DNA of 64,000 nucleotides from Thioclava sp. GXIMD2076 (GCF_037949795.1 NZ_CP149932.1:620001-684000), one strand, 5' to 3'; numbered from the stretch's first letter, positions 9,964 through 20,717 are shown. Notes: generated by a model not told the origin, from the letters alone. Numbers and translations are program-made.

Positions 9964-10935
9964 TCAGCGACGCAGCCTGTCCATGATGCCCACCAGCGCC
10001 TGCGTGATACGCGGCTCCGACAGCGCATGCCCCGAGGCTGGCACCATCTGCAGTTCGGCCAGCGGCCAGTCCCGCGCCAGACGCCATGCCGAAAGCGGCG
10101 GGCAGATCATATCCATCCGCCCCTGCACGATCATGGTCGGGATATGCTCGATCCGGTGACGGTCACGCAAGATCTGGCCATCCTCGTCGAGAAAGGCCCT
10201 GTTGGTAAAATAGTGATTTTCCAGACGCGCGAACGCACGGGCATAATCCGCCGGCGCCTCGCCCATATGGCCGTCAGTATCCACCGATGCCAGAGCGTTT
10301 TCCCACATCGTCCAGATGCGGGCATGGCGGGCCTCGGTCACATAATCGCCGCAGAAGAGGCGTTTGTGATAGGCCCCGACGAGATCGTCGCGTTCCTCCT
10401 CGGGGATCTGCTCGCAAAAGCGGGCCCACAGATCGGGGAAGAACTGCCCCGCGCCGCCCCCGTAAAACCAGTCGATCTCGCGCTGCATCGCCAGAAACAC
10501 ACCGCGCAGCACCAGCGCCTGCACATGGTCCGGATGCGCCTCGGCATAGATCAGCGCCAGCGTTGCCCCCCAGCTGCCGCCGAAAACGATCCAGCGCTCG
10601 ATCCCGAGGGTTTGACGAATCAGCTCGATATCGGCGACCAGATGCCATGTGGTATTATGCTCCACCGAGGCCTGCGGCTTGGACAGCCCGCAACCACGCT
10701 GGTCGAAGAGCACGATCCGGTAATGGGCCGGATCGAAGAACCGGCGCATCGCGGGGCTGCACCCGCCCCCCGGACCGCCATGGAACACTACCACGGGCAC
10801 GCCATGCGGATTGCCCGATTGCTCGACATACAGCTGATGGCCATCGCCCACATCCAGCATCCGCCGGTCGAAAGGCTCGATCGGCGGGTAAAGATATGAT
10901 GTCGGCTGACGTTTTTGACCTGCAGTTCTATCCAT
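9964..10935 (-). CDS. pip: Proline iminopeptidase (alpha/beta hydrolase, S33)
   Basis: A 323-residue cytosolic peptidase that removes N-terminal proline. The alpha/beta-hydrolase layout is complete: [15 protein letters not shown] (oxyanion loop), [12 protein letters not shown], nucleophile elbow [11 protein letters not shown] (Ser), then GRMDMICPP (Asp) and [10 protein letters not shown] (His). The start is the ATG at 10935 beginning MDRTAGQKR, the family-typical length; longer frames upstream are unrelated. The promoter region is shared with the divergent ubiG, whose ATG lies 67 bases away. Confidence 0.93.
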   Translation of the reverse strand: MDRTAGQKRQPTSYLYPPIEPFDRRMLDVGDGHQLYVEQSGNPHGVPVVVFHGGPGGGCSPAMRRFFDPAHYRIVLFDQRGCGLSKPQASVEHNTTWHLVADIELIRQTLGIERWIVFGGSWGATLALIYAEAHPDHVQALVLRGVFLAMQREIDWFYGGGAGQFFPDLWARFCEQIPEEERDDLVGAYHKRLFCGDYVTEARHARIWTMWENALASVDTDGHMGEAPADYARAFARLENHYFTNRAFLDEDGQILRDRHRIEHIPTMIVQGRMDMICPPLSAWRLARDWPLAELQMVPASGHALSEPRITQALVGIMDRLRR

Positions 10936-11002
10936 GATCAGACTATATAGCGCAAAACGGTGCTCCACCACGGGGCAGAGGCAGATATTTCGAGGGCAAA
11001 GC

Positions 11003-11746
11003 ATGTCAGACGCGAAATCGACGATCAATCCCGATGAGGTCGCCAAATTTGAGGCGATGGCCGCCGAATGGTGGGACCCGAACGGCAAGTTCCGCCCGCT
11101 GCACCAGATGAACCCTTGCCGCCTCGACTATCTGACCACACAGATCGCAGCGCAATTCGGCCGCAACCTGCGCGACGCACGACCTTTTGAAGGGCTGCGC
11201 ATTCTGGATATCGGCTGTGGCGGCGGGCTCCTGTCGGAACCGATGGCGCGGCTCGGCGCGACCGTGGTGGGTGTGGATGCCGCTGAAGGCAACCTGCCGG
11301 TGGCGCGGCTGCATGCCGAGCAATCGGGGCTCGAGATCGATTACCGCCACGGCACCGCCGAGGCGCTGGCCGCAGATGGCGAGACATTCGACGTGGTTCT
11401 GGCGATGGAGATCGTCGAACATGTGGCCGTGCCGCAAGAGTTCATCGAGACCTGTGCGGCGCTGGTGAAATCGGGGGGGATGATGTTTGTCTCCACCCTC
11501 AATCGCAATGCCAAGAGCTATATGTTCGCCATCATCGGGGCCGAGCGGATCCTGAAATGGCTCCCCAACGGCACCCATGACTGGGCAAAGTTCATCACCC
11601 CCGACGAGCTGGAGGACATGGTCCTGAACGCCCAGCTGGATATGGTCGACCGCAAGGGCATGGTGCTCAACCCCATCACATGGCGCTGGTCCACCTCGGC
11701 GCGCGATCTGTCGGTGAATTACGTCACCACCAGCCTGAAGCCCTGA
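11003..11746 (+). CDS. ubiG: Ubiquinone biosynthesis O-methyltransferase UbiG
   Basis: A 247-residue SAM-dependent methyltransferase performing both O-methylation steps of ubiquinone synthesis. Seen are [19 protein letters not shown] and [12 protein letters not shown] near the N-terminus, SAM motif [19 protein letters not shown] and [20 protein letters not shown]. The end, [10 protein letters not shown], is typical of the family. The start is ATG 11003, preceded by GAGGGCAAAGC. It converges with the ornithine decarboxylase gene, and the two stop codons abut with no intervening base (TGATCA). Confidence 0.96.
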   Translation: MSDAKSTINPDEVAKFEAMAAEWWDPNGKFRPLHQMNPCRLDYLTTQIAAQFGRNLRDARPFEGLRILDIGCGGGLLSEPMARLGATVVGVDAAEGNLPVARLHAEQSGLEIDYRHGTAEALAADGETFDVVLAMEIVEHVAVPQEFIETCAALVKSGGMMFVSTLNRNAKSYMFAIIGAERILKWLPNGTHDWAKFITPDELEDMVLNAQLDMVDRKGMVLNPITWRWSTSARDLSVNYVTTSLKP

Positions 11747-12889
11747 TCACACAAGACTGAGCGCCGTGACGATCTCCATCTTGCCGAAACCGCTGAAGCG
11801 GGTGTTGGTCACGGCGCTATAGGCCCCCATGCCGTGGAAGACGATGTAATCCTCTTCCTCCAGATCCTCGGGGAGCGCCAGCTGGCTGGGTAGGCGGTCC
11901 ACCGGATCGCAGGTCGGACCGAAGACCGTGCGCGGGAGCGTTGCGCCCTCGCGCTTGCGGCCATCAGGTCCGTAGCAGGTCAGGCGCTCGATATTGCCCA
12001 CCAGCGGCAGATCGGCCAGCCCGCCATAGATCCCGTCATTGAGGAACACGTCACCGCCATCGCGCAGCGATTTCACGCGGGTGATATGGGTGAAGGCATC
12101 GCCCACCAGCCCCCGCCCCGGCTCGCAGACCAATGCGGGACGCGCCTCGCCAAAGGCCTCGCCCGCCACGCGGTCAATGGTGGTGAAAATCTCCTCGACC
12201 TTGGGCGCAGGCCCCGCCTTGCGGTGATTGGGGAATCCCCCGCCCACGTTAAGCCGGTGGAGCCTGACACCTGCCTGCTCCGCAATGCGCGCCGCGGCAC
12301 GGATGTAGCGGTCCCAGACCATCGGGTCGGTCACCTGCGATCCGGGCTGGAAGGTGAGCGAGGGCTTGAAGCCCGCCTCACCCACATCGCGCAGAAGAGC
12401 AACCGCCAGATCCTCGGTCGCGCCGAACTTCGCGCTTGCGTCATAGGCCCCCGTCTCGTCGGCCAGCTCGAAGCGCACCGAGATCTCGCAACCCTCATAG
12501 GGCACCAGATCGACCAGCTTCGACAATTCGCTCCGGCTATCGACCGACCAGACCTTCACGCCGGCCTCGACCGCATGGGCGATCTCGGCCCGCCCGCGCA
12601 CGGGATTATGGTAATGGAGCGCGCAATTGGGCGCGAGGCGGCGGATCAGATCGATCTCGTCGGGCGAGGCCACATCGAAGCCGCGGATACTGGCGGCGGC
12701 GAGATTCTCGATCACCATCTCGGCGGGGTTCGATTTGACATCATAGGTCACAAGCCCCGGAAAGCCGCGGATATAGCGCACCGCCGTCTGCTGTAGCACC
12801 GCAGGAGAGAAGACCAGCACCGGATGATCGGGCCGGTTCACACGGATAATCTCGGACGGGTTCATCCAGATCGTCTTCGAAACGCCCAT
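11747..12889 (-). CDS. Ornithine/lysine decarboxylase-like PLP enzyme (fold type III)
   Basis: A 380-residue group IV decarboxylase of the alanine-racemase fold, probably making putrescine from ornithine. The PLP lysine lies in YDVKSNPAEM. HYHNPVRGRAEIAHAVEAGVKVWSVDS, the glycine loop LNVGGGFPNH, CEPGRGLVG and FGPTCDPVDRL (the last supplying the active-site Cys-Asp across the dimer) are all present. The FGPTCDPVD form fits ornithine decarboxylase, but specificity for ornithine rather than lysine or diaminopimelate cannot be read with certainty. The start is ATG 12889 with GGGAGGAAAGCCG directly upstream, a strong site that decides against the longer frame. A perfect GTAAGCGCTTAC palindrome lies 66 bases upstream. 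Confidence 0.88.
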   Translation of the reverse strand: MGVSKTIWMNPSEIIRVNRPDHPVLVFSPAVLQQTAVRYIRGFPGLVTYDVKSNPAEMVIENLAAASIRGFDVASPDEIDLIRRLAPNCALHYHNPVRGRAEIAHAVEAGVKVWSVDSRSELSKLVDLVPYEGCEISVRFELADETGAYDASAKFGATEDLAVALLRDVGEAGFKPSLTFQPGSQVTDPMVWDRYIRAAARIAEQAGVRLHRLNVGGGFPNHRKAGPAPKVEEIFTTIDRVAGEAFGEARPALVCEPGRGLVGDAFTHITRVKSLRDGGDVFLNDGIYGGLADLPLVGNIERLTCYGPDGRKREGATLPRTVFGPTCDPVDRLPSQLALPEDLEEEDYIVFHGMGAYSAVTNTRFSGFGKMEIVTALSLV

Positions 12890-12954
12890 CGGCTTTCCTC
12901 CCATCATAGTGGCAGCCACCTCTTGCCCCAATGCAGGAACCGCCCTGCGGATGG

Positions 12955-12966
12955 GTAAGCGCTTAC
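12955..12966. promoter_or_regulatory. Perfect 12-bp palindrome upstream of the ornithine decarboxylase gene
   Basis: GTAAGCGCTTAC is a perfect palindrome 66-77 bases upstream of the decarboxylase start, in the 374-base gap shared with the divergent cpdB-like gene. It could be an operator for a dimeric repressor (the core resembles LacI-family operators). There is no direct evidence of binding. Otherwise I see only a small GCCCTGAAAAGGGC hairpin near 13042 in this gap. Confidence 0.35.
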
Positions 12967-13263
12967 GCAATTCGTTCTCAGGTGAGGCTGTCCGCCCTTC
13001 CTGCCTTTCCAGAACTGCGATATGGGGCCAAAGCCCTGCCCTGAAAAGGGCAAATTACCGCGTCACGTCCCCAAAGTGCCAGCTGAACCACCCAAATCAA
13101 CCCCGAAGCCGTCCTCCGCTCGTTGATAGGAATTGATCGTGTGGTCTAATTTTCGCGCATTTCGGCAGGTTGCGGCGGATTGACCCGACGTGCCCTGCGC
13201 AATTGTCGTGAAACTGTCGGGGATCTGCGCCAGATTTGGAAAAAACTGATGAAGGGGATTTTC

Positions 13264-15225
13264 ATGTCGGGCATTTCTCGCCGCTTCTTTCTGTCGGCTA
13301 CCGCCGCCACCGGCGCCTATCTGGTGCATCCGTTCAAGGCCGAGGCCGCCGAGGGCCAGATCCATCTGCGCATCATCGAGACGACCGATATCCATGTGGC
13401 GCTCGACCCCTATGACTATTACGGCGACAAGCCCGACGACACCCAAGGGCTGGCCCGCACCGCGACCCTGATCGAGGGCTTGCGCGACGAGGCCGAGAAC
13501 ACGCTTCTGCTGGATAATGGCGACTTGCTGCAGGGCAATCCTCTGGGTGATTACATCGCGCATCAGAAAGGTGTAGGCGATGACGTGCACCCGATGGTCA
13601 AGGCGATGAACATCCTTGGCTATGATTGCGCGACGCTCGGCAATCACGAGTTCAATTACGGGCTCGAATTCCTGCAGGCATCCCTCGAGGCGGCAGCCTT
13701 CCCCTTCGTCTGCGCCAATGTCGTCTCGGGCCCCGAGCTAAGCGCCGATCCGCTGGAGGACCAGACACTCTTCCCGCCCTATTATGTGATGGAGCGCGCC
13801 CTGACCGATGGCTCGGGCGAGGCGCATCTGGTGAAGATCGGCGTGATCGGTTTCGTCCCGCCACAGATCATGCAATGGGACGAGGCCAATCTGAAAGGCC
13901 GAGTTTCGACGCGCGATATTGTGGCGGCCGCCAAGGCATGGGTGCCCAAGCTGAAAGGCGACGAGGCCTGTGATCTGGTGATCGCGCTGGCCCATACCGG
14001 CATCGAGGGCGGCGGTTACACCGAAGGCATGGAAAACGCGGCCCTTTATGTGGCCGAGGTCGAGGGTATCGATGTCGTGCTGACCGGCCACCAGCACCGT
14101 GTCCTGCCCGGCCCCGATTATGCGGGCATCGAGGGCGTGGATGCCGAAAAGGGCACGCTCGCCGGCAAGCCCGCCGTGATGGCGGGGTTCTGGGGCTCGC
14201 ATATGGGGCTGATCGACCTGATGCTGGAGAAGCAGAACGGCAAATGGGGGATTGTGAGCCATACTTCCGAGGCCCGCCCCATCTACAAGCGCGAGGACCG
14301 CAAGGCGATCGCCCTGACAGAGAGCTTCGCACCCATCACCGAGGCCGTCGAGCCGGACCATCAGGCGACACTCGCCTATATCCGCTCGCCGGTGGGCGAG
14401 ACCTCGGCCCCGCTTTACAGCTATTTCGCGCTGGTCGCCGATGACCCTTCGGTGCAGATCGTCTCGCAGGCGCAAAGCTGGTATGCCAAGGATATGCTGA
14501 AGGAAACCGCCTATAAGGATTTGGCCGTCCTCTCGGCGGCGGCACCGTTCAAATGTGGCGGGCGTGGCGGGCCGGACTATTACACCAATGTCGCCAAAGG
14601 CCCTGTTGCCATCAAGAATGTGGCCGATCTCTATCTCTATCCCAACACCTTCCGCGCGCTGAAGGTGACGGGTGCCACCGTGGCCGACTGGCTCGAGCGT
14701 TCGGCGGGGGCGTTCAACCAGATCGAGGTGGGGGCCAAGGATGCGGCCCTCCTCAACCCTGATTTCCCGAGCTATAATTTCGACGTGATTGACGGGGTGA
14801 GCTACCGCATCGACCTCTCGAAACCCGCCAAATTCGACAGCGAGGGCAAACAGGTCAGCGAGGGCGGGCGGATCGTGGATCTGATGTTCGAGGGCAAACC
14901 CATTGACCCTGATCAGGAGTTCATCGTGGCGTCGAACAATTACCGCGCTGGCGGCGGTGGCCATTTCCCGGGCGTGGATGCCTCGAAAATCGTGTTCGAA
15001 GGGCCCGATACCAATCGCGATATCATCGTGCGGTTTATTCAGGAGCAAGGCACGATCAACCCCGCGGCGGATGGCAACTGGAGCTTTGCGCCAATGGAAG
15101 GCACCACGGTGACCTTCGCCTCCGGCCCCGCTGGACGGGACTTCATGGAGGCCGTGAAGGGTGTGCAGATCGCGGATGCGGGCGAAGCCCAAGACGGATT
15201 CGCGCTCTACCGGATCACGCTCTGA
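13264..15225 (+). CDS. cpdB: Bifunctional 2',3'-cyclic-nucleotide 2'-phosphodiesterase/3'-nucleotidase
   Basis: A 653-residue periplasmic nucleotidase that scavenges nucleotides. The N-terminus carries a twin-arginine signal (SRRFFLSATAATGAYL), so export should be by Tat, after folding and probably with metal loaded. The metallophosphatase core shows IIETTDIHVAL, LLDNGDLLQGNPLGD, LGNHEFNYGLEF, ALAHTGIE and VLTGHQHRVLPG, the complete set of metal ligands. The C-terminal 5'-nucleotidase domain follows, with YLYPNTFRALKVTGATVADWLE and ASNNYRAGGGGHFPG. Length matches CpdB (about 650). The start is the ATG at 13264 after AAGGGGAT; a second in-frame ATG lies at 13249. It is a single gene ahead of valS. 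Confidence 0.93.
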   Translation: MSGISRRFFLSATAATGAYLVHPFKAEAAEGQIHLRIIETTDIHVALDPYDYYGDKPDDTQGLARTATLIEGLRDEAENTLLLDNGDLLQGNPLGDYIAHQKGVGDDVHPMVKAMNILGYDCATLGNHEFNYGLEFLQASLEAAAFPFVCANVVSGPELSADPLEDQTLFPPYYVMERALTDGSGEAHLVKIGVIGFVPPQIMQWDEANLKGRVSTRDIVAAAKAWVPKLKGDEACDLVIALAHTGIEGGGYTEGMENAALYVAEVEGIDVVLTGHQHRVLPGPDYAGIEGVDAEKGTLAGKPAVMAGFWGSHMGLIDLMLEKQNGKWGIVSHTSEARPIYKREDRKAIALTESFAPITEAVEPDHQATLAYIRSPVGETSAPLYSYFALVADDPSVQIVSQAQSWYAKDMLKETAYKDLAVLSAAAPFKCGGRGGPDYYTNVAKGPVAIKNVADLYLYPNTFRALKVTGATVADWLERSAGAFNQIEVGAKDAALLNPDFPSYNFDVIDGVSYRIDLSKPAKFDSEGKQVSEGGRIVDLMFEGKPIDPDQEFIVASNNYRAGGGGHFPGVDASKIVFEGPDTNRDIIVRFIQEQGTINPAADGNWSFAPMEGTTVTFASGPAGRDFMEAVKGVQIADAGEAQDGFALYRITL

Positions 15226-15304
15226 CACATTTGCCTTGCTCCAAAGGCTTTTCCTCGCGCTTGGCCCACGTTAAAGAGGGCCAAGCCTTACAAGGATCAG
15301 ACGC

Positions 15305-18300
15305 ATGCCGATGGAAAAGACCTTCAACGCCGCCGAGGCAGAACCCCGCATCTCCGCCAAATGGGAAGAGGCAGGGGCCTTCAAAGCGGGCGCCAATGCC
15401 TCGCGCCCCGAAACCTTCACCATCATGATCCCGCCGCCGAACGTGACCGGCGCGCTGCATGTGGGCCATGCGTTCAACAACACCATTCAGGATATTCTGG
15501 TCCGCTGGCACCGGATGCGCGGCTTTGACACGCTCTGGCAGCCGGGTCAGGACCATGCCGGCATCGCCACCCAGCTGATGGTGGAAAAGGAACTGGCCAA
15601 GACCGGCCAGCCGGGCCGCCGCGAGCTGGGCCGCGAGAAATTCCTGGAGAAGGTCTGGGACTGGAAGGGCCAATACGGCTCGACCATCGTGGGCCAGCTT
15701 CAGCGACTTGGCTCGTCCTGTGACTGGTCGCGCAATGCCTTCACCATGGCGGGCGCACCGGGCGATCCGCGCACCGGCCACGAAAATAGCCCGAATTTCC
15801 ACGATGCCGTCATCAAGGTCTTCGTGGATATGTATAACAAGGGCATGATCTATCGCGGCAAGCGTCTCGTGAACTGGGACCCCCATTTCGAGACCGCGAT
15901 CTCGGACCTCGAAGTCGAGAATATCGAAGTCGCGGGCCATATGTGGCACTTCAAATACAAGCTGGCCGGTGGCGAGACCTATACCTACCGCGAGAAGGAC
16001 GAAGACGGCAACGTCACCTTCGAGGAGGTGCGCGACTATATCTCCATCGCGACCACCCGCCCCGAAACCATGCTGGGCGATGGCGCGGTGGCCGTGAACC
16101 CCAAAGACGAGCGTTATGCGCCCATCGTCGGCAAGATGGTGCATCTGCCGCTCTGTGACCGTCTGATCCCGATCGTGGCGGACGAATATCCGGACATGAC
16201 CTTCGGCTCGGGCGCCGTGAAGATCACCGGCGCGCATGATTTCAACGATTATCAGGTCGCCAAACGCTGCAACCTGCCGATGTATCGCCTGATGGACATG
16301 CAGGGCGCGATGCGCGCCGATGGCCTGCCCTACGAGGATTGCGTGGCGCGTGCCCGCGAGATCGCGGCAGGCGCCGAAGCGGGCGAGATGGAGATCGACA
16401 GCCTCAACCTCGTGCCCGAGAAATATCGCGGCATGGACCGGTTCGAGGCCCGCAAGGCGGTGATCGCGGATATCAATGCCGCCGGGCTTGCGGTGACGAT
16501 CGAGAAGATCATTACTGATGACGAGGATAACGAAGCCGCGATCTGGGTGCCTTATGTCGAGGACAAGCCGATCATGCAGCCCTTCGGCGACCGCTCGAAG
16601 GTGGTGATCGAGCCGATGCTGACCGACCAGTGGTTCGTCGATGCCGAGAAGATCGTGGGCAAGGCACTGGATGCCGTGCGCGATGGCCGCACCAAGATCA
16701 TGCCGGAATCGGGCGAGAAGACCTATTTCCACTGGCTCGAAAACATCGAGCCGTGGTGCATCTCGCGCCAGCTCTGGTGGGGGCATCAGATCCCTGTATG
16801 GTATGGCCTGGACCTGTCGGTGACGGGTTTCACCGATGACGAGAACAATGGCGATCTGGACGAGGTCGAACTGGGCCGTCTCTTGAACGAAGGCGGCATG
16901 CTGCACCGTGGTGACATCCACCATTGCGCCGCCGATTTCGACTCGGTGACCGAGATGTTCCGCGATGCGAATGCCGCTCTGCCCGTGCCACTCTCGGCGG
17001 CCCGTATCGTCGAGGTGGCCGACCGGAAGGCCGCAATGGAAACGCTGGCGGCATCTCTGGCCGAGTATAACCTGTCTCAGGACCCGACCCATCTGGTCTA
17101 TCCGGTCTGGCGCGACGGCGATGTGCTCGATACCTGGTTCTCTTCGGGCCTCTGGCCGATCGGCACGCTGGGCTGGCCGAACTGGGACGAGAGCACCAAG
17201 AAATACTTCCCGACCGATGTTCTGGTCACCGGCTTTGACATCCTGTTCTTCTGGGTGGCGCGCATGATGATGATGCAGCTCGCCGTTGTCGATCAGGTGC
17301 CGTTCCACACCGTCTACCTGCACCAGCTCGTGCGTGACGAGAAGGGCAAGAAGATGTCGAAGACCACCGGCAATGTCATCGATCCGCTGGAAATCATCGA
17401 CGAGTTCGGGGCCGACGCGCTGCGCTTCACCAATGCGTCGATGGCGGCCCTTGGCGGCGTGCTGAAACTCTCGAAAGACCGCATCGCGGGCTATCGCAAC
17501 TTCGGCACCAAGATCTGGAACGCGACCCGCTTCGCAGAGATGAATGGGGTGTTCGAGGGCGCACCTGTCGCAATGCCCGCGCCCACCCATACGGTAAACC
17601 GCTGGATCGTGGGCGAGGTCGCCAAGGTCCGCGAAGAGGTCGATGCGGCCTTTGACACCTATCGTTTCAATGACGCCGCCAACGCACTTTACGGCTTCGT
17701 CTGGGGCAAGGTCTGCGACTGGTATGTCGAATTCGCCAAGCCTCTGTTTGACGGCGAGCATGCACAGGAAACCCGCGAGACCATGCGCTGGGTGCTGGAT
17801 CAGGCCTATACCATGCTGCACCCGATCATGCCCTTCATCACCGAAGAGCTCTGGGAGCTGACCGGCGAGCGCACGAAGCTTCTGGCCCATGGCGATTGGC
17901 CCGTTTACACGGCAGCGGAACTCGTTGACCCGGCAGCCGATGCCGAGATGAACTGGGTGATCGCGCTGATCGAGGAAATCCGCTCCTCGCGGGCGCAGAT
18001 GGGCGTGCCGGTGGGACTGAAACTGCCGATGATCCTGGCCGAGGCCGATGCGGCGGCGCGTGCGGCGCTTGCCAATAACGAGGCGCTGATCCTGAAACTG
18101 GCGCGCGTGGACAGCATCACCGAAGGGCCGATCCCGAAAGGGGCGATCTCGATCCCTGCCCATGGCGCGCTCTTCGGCCTGCCGCTCGAAGGGGTGATCG
18201 ACGTCAAAGCCGAGAAGACTCGGTTGGAGAAGGCTCTGGCCAAGATCCAGAAGGAGATCGGCGGAATGGAGGGGCGTCTGAAGAACCCGAAATTCCTCGA

Positions 18301-18409
18301 AAAAGCCGAGGCCGAGGTGATCGAGGAAACTCGCGGCAATCTGGCACTTCGTCAGGAAGAGGCGGACAAGATCGCCGCTGCCGTCAAACGATTGGCAGAG
18401 CTGGGCTGA
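15305..18409 (+). CDS. valS: Valyl-tRNA synthetase
   Basis: A 1034-residue class I aminoacyl-tRNA synthetase. The HIGH motif appears as ALHVGHAFN around residue 55 and the KMSKS motif as KKMSKTTGN near residue 680. The editing (CP1) domain includes [21 protein letters not shown]. The catalytic core has [16 protein letters not shown] and the C-terminal coiled-coil arm ([32 protein letters not shown]) is typical of ValS. Length is slightly above the E. coli enzyme (951) because of an insertion around residues 505-590 ([14 protein letters not shown] and following), common in alphaproteobacteria. A clear terminator follows. Confidence 0.98.
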   Translation: MPMEKTFNAAEAEPRISAKWEEAGAFKAGANASRPETFTIMIPPPNVTGALHVGHAFNNTIQDILVRWHRMRGFDTLWQPGQDHAGIATQLMVEKELAKTGQPGRRELGREKFLEKVWDWKGQYGSTIVGQLQRLGSSCDWSRNAFTMAGAPGDPRTGHENSPNFHDAVIKVFVDMYNKGMIYRGKRLVNWDPHFETAISDLEVENIEVAGHMWHFKYKLAGGETYTYREKDEDGNVTFEEVRDYISIATTRPETMLGDGAVAVNPKDERYAPIVGKMVHLPLCDRLIPIVADEYPDMTFGSGAVKITGAHDFNDYQVAKRCNLPMYRLMDMQGAMRADGLPYEDCVARAREIAAGAEAGEMEIDSLNLVPEKYRGMDRFEARKAVIADINAAGLAVTIEKIITDDEDNEAAIWVPYVEDKPIMQPFGDRSKVVIEPMLTDQWFVDAEKIVGKALDAVRDGRTKIMPESGEKTYFHWLENIEPWCISRQLWWGHQIPVWYGLDLSVTGFTDDENNGDLDEVELGRLLNEGGMLHRGDIHHCAADFDSVTEMFRDANAALPVPLSAARIVEVADRKAAMETLAASLAEYNLSQDPTHLVYPVWRDGDVLDTWFSSGLWPIGTLGWPNWDESTKKYFPTDVLVTGFDILFFWVARMMMMQLAVVDQVPFHTVYLHQLVRDEKGKKMSKTTGNVIDPLEIIDEFGADALRFTNASMAALGGVLKLSKDRIAGYRNFGTKIWNATRFAEMNGVFEGAPVAMPAPTHTVNRWIVGEVAKVREEVDAAFDTYRFNDAANALYGFVWGKVCDWYVEFAKPLFDGEHAQETRETMRWVLDQAYTMLHPIMPFITEELWELTGERTKLLAHGDWPVYTAAELVDPAADAEMNWVIALIEEIRSSRAQMGVPVGLKLPMILAEADAAARAALANNEALILKLARVDSITEGPIPKGAISIPAHGALFGLPLEGVIDVKAEKTRLEKALAKIQKEIGGMEGRLKNPKFLEKAEAEVIEETRGNLALRQEEADKIAAAVKRLAELG

Positions 18410-18418
18410 TAACGATGG

Positions 18419-18448
18419 AAAGGCCGGGACATCTTCCCGGCCTTTTTT
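18419..18448 (+). terminator. Rho-independent terminator of valS
   Basis: AAAGGCCGGG pairs with CCCGGCCTTT around a 7-base loop and is followed by a run of T. It lies 10 bases past the valS stop and marks the left edge of the accessory region. Confidence 0.92.
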
Positions 18449-18589
18449 CATGCCCCTATGCGCCGAGATCACCAAACCGGCCGACCACCAGAGACACATC
18501 GACAGCTCTCCGCAAACCCCCGCTGAAAAAGCAGCGCTGCTTGACGTTCTGGAAGATCGTTACTGGGTGTCGCTGAGAACAGCCTCCCC

Positions 18590-18797
18590 GCTTCCCTTCC
18601 CCAGACCGGATATGTCGGGATACGCGGATCTGCCGATCCCGCTCTCTGGGGCCATTGCGCGGAGCCAGCCGCTCAGCCCTGATGTCTCCCTGGTCCACGC
18701 CTACCTCCGAGCCATCAGGTGCTCCGCGATAAAGCCGATCATCTCGCGCAACAAATCCGCATCGCCACTCCGGTCGGCAAGCGCGAAGATCCACCAC
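18590..18797 (-). pseudogene. IS256-family transposase remnant (N-terminal part, frameshifted)
   Basis: One minus-strand frame reads ALADRSGDADLLREMIGF then IAEHLMARR and a stop (about 18786 down to 18706). This resembles the start of IS256-family (Mutator-type DDE) transposases. A second frame continues with DIRAERLAPRNGPRERDRQIR (about 18690-18630), which aligns with the conserved family block of the type RLAQRNGYRERDWETR. The two pieces are out of frame and no catalytic D, D or E region remains, so this is a decayed fragment. The assignment rests on pattern memory of the family. Confidence 0.6.
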
Positions 18798-19843
18798 GGG
18801 TTTGATCCTCTGGTAGCTTTCCCGGTTCAGGTTCAGGCTCGCAACCGGATGCGCTGCGCACAATGGCTCCCCATATTTCGAGATTCCGGGGGCATTCCGC
18901 CAGTTGCTGGATAAATCGGTTCCTGGGCGCGAGGCAGTGATCGAGGGAGAGGAGAAATCCTGCCCTTGGCACCGCATCACGCCATGCCGGACGCATACCA
19001 TCAAGATGATGCAGGCGCCCTTTAACATGCCCCACCCTTTTACAGCTACCGAAGGCCGATATGTCAGAACATAAGGTCTCTTCCATCTCGTATTCCACCA
19101 AACCTCGGGCGGGCGGGTCAATCTTGTCCCGTCTAACAAAGACCTGTCTGGCATCACTTTCGCAGCGAGCGGGATCAACAAGGACCATATGCGGCAACGT
19201 TCCCAATGGAATTCCTGGTTGGTGCCGGCACCGTAGTCCTGATTGGTTGTCAGAAACCGGGACCAGCCATGTCGCGACGGCCCGCCGGTCTCAGGCGCTC
19301 TTGCATCTGCGCGGGGGCTGTGCTGCGCCCAAACAATCGGACTGGTGGAGGCGCAGCAAAGTGAGGGGAGGTCCACAGAAGCGTTGATCCGGAGCGGGTG
19401 CGTGTTCCCGGGGGAGTTAGGATGCCTGCCCTTCGGCGCCTCATGCGTCGCCTTGCGGTCCCACCTGCGCGAGCCAAACCCTAACCGCACCCCAGTGTCG
19501 TAACCACCAGATATTCAAGCTGCAGCTCACCGACTTGCGTCTTAGGCGACGCAAAGAAGACCGCCGCGCACAGCGTAGCGACCTTCTCAGGACCGACGAC
19601 GACAATTACCATTTCGAGGCCAGCTCAGAGACCACAAAAAAGAAAAGGGGGACGGCGACATTATTACCTCGTCTTGTAAAAAGAGACATTTTGATAAGCG
19701 GGCCAAATATGGATGAGACCACTGGGATGGTTCCTCGCGACATCCAAAAACATCTTCTGGAAAATTACAAAAAATCAAAATTCCCGCTTGCACTACCCCA
19801 AATTCCCTACTAATAACCCGCCTACGCAAAACACTTTGCGAAC
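18798..19843. other. Non-coding or decayed stretch between the IS256 remnant and tRNA-Ala
   Basis: About 1 kb without a convincing gene. The minus strand holds overlapping long frames, one spanning 18456-19490 and one 18739-19206. Both lack ribosome-binding sites and recognisable motifs and have skewed, shadow-like compositions. A short AT-richer plus-strand frame at 19535-19813 (92 codons, lysine-rich) is likewise unrecognised. Most likely decayed mobile-element DNA. Confidence 0.5.
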
Positions 19844-19919
<76 letters not shown>

Positions 19920-19922
19920 AAT

Positions 19923-20717
19923 TTTACTGAAAAGCACCAGATAGTTCTGCCTTTTTCGTCAGGGATTTGCCTCTGCCACGCAGACCGGTGCTGTTTTCCC
20001 TACGAAAATCCATGCTGCTTTGATCCGCGCCCTTCAGCGCGTCGATCGCTGCGCAGTCCCTCCCCTGTCAAACCCGAGGATGGCCCATGAGCGACCATTT
20101 CTTCGTCGTGACGGGCGGTCCCGGTGCGGGCAAGACCAGCCTGATCACCGAGCTTGCCCGCCGCGGCTTTCACACGATCCCCGAATCCGGCCGCGCGATC
20201 ATTCGCGAGGAGGTGGCGCGCGGCGGAGATGCCCTCCCCTGGGTGGATCGCATGACATATGCCGAACGGATGCTGGAGCGGGACCTGGGCGCCTACAGCG
20301 CCGCACAGGCACTCTCAGGACCTGTCATCTTCGATCGAGGCATCCCCGACATCATGGGCTACCTGACGCTCTGCGGCCTCCCCGTGCCGCCCCACTTCGC
20401 CGCTGCGGCCAAGACAGCCCGTTACAACGCCCGCGTCTTCCTGGCGCCGTTCTGGGATGAGATCTTCACGCAGGACACCGAACGCAAGCAGACCCGCGCC
20501 GAAGCCGAAGCGACCTGCGCCGTCATGCGGGAGACCTACACCGCGCTCGGATACCAAATCACAGAACTGCCGCGCGCCGACATTGCAACACGTGCCGGCT
20601 TTGTCTGTAAGCAACTGGCAAATTGACCGTCATCTCTAGAGGCAGTGGCGAAACTGCTGAAGCAGACAAACCGCATGTCCCCTCCAGCCTCCCGCTGCCT
20701 GACACTCACGGCCCGTT
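19923..20717 (+). repeat. Left copy of a ~0.8-kb diverged direct repeat flanking the island
   Basis: Starting at TTTACTGAAAAGCACCA just after tRNA-Ala, this stretch matches 40191-40963 in the same orientation. The match covers the leader (AGTTCTGCC, GCAGACCGGTGCTGTTTTCC, ATCCATGCTGCTTTGATCC), the ATPase gene and about 90 bases of 3' flank (CCGCTGCCTGACACTCACGG). The copies differ by many substitutions and small indels. Together they bracket the 20-kb block of mobile genes. Confidence 0.85.
20087..20626 (+). CDS. P-loop AAA-type ATPase (AAA_28-like), intact copy
   Basis: A 179-residue small NTPase. FFVVTGGPGAGKTSLITEL at residues 4-22 holds Walker A. HTIPESGRAIIREE follows, a block common to AAA_28-type nucleotide kinases or ATPases, then PVIFDRGIPDIMGYL (a DRG motif as in thymidylate-kinase-like P-loop enzymes). 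The C-terminal part ends TELPRADIATRAGFVCKQLAN. The start is ATG 20087 with GAGGATGGCCC upstream. Substrate and role are unknown. A broken second copy lies at 40357-40872, and the two genes sit in the flanking direct repeats of the island. Confidence 0.85.
   Translation: MSDHFFVVTGGPGAGKTSLITELARRGFHTIPESGRAIIREEVARGGDALPWVDRMTYAERMLERDLGAYSAAQALSGPVIFDRGIPDIMGYLTLCGLPVPPHFAAAAKTARYNARVFLAPFWDEIFTQDTERKQTRAEAEATCAVMRETYTALGYQITELPRADIATRAGFVCKQLAN

Noticed and set aside
15215..18499. Minus-strand open frame of 1094 codons opposite valS
   Set aside because: Antisense shadow of a GC-rich gene; composition and lack of motifs argue against coding.
18456..19490. Minus-strand frame of 344 codons as a gene
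   Set aside because: No ribosome-binding site or coherent domain; its only recognisable segment is an out-of-frame IS256 piece, so the region is decayed.
19535..19813. 92-codon plus-strand frame before tRNA-Ala
   Set aside because: No ribosome-binding site or family; Lys/Arg-rich and probably chance in AT-richer DNA.
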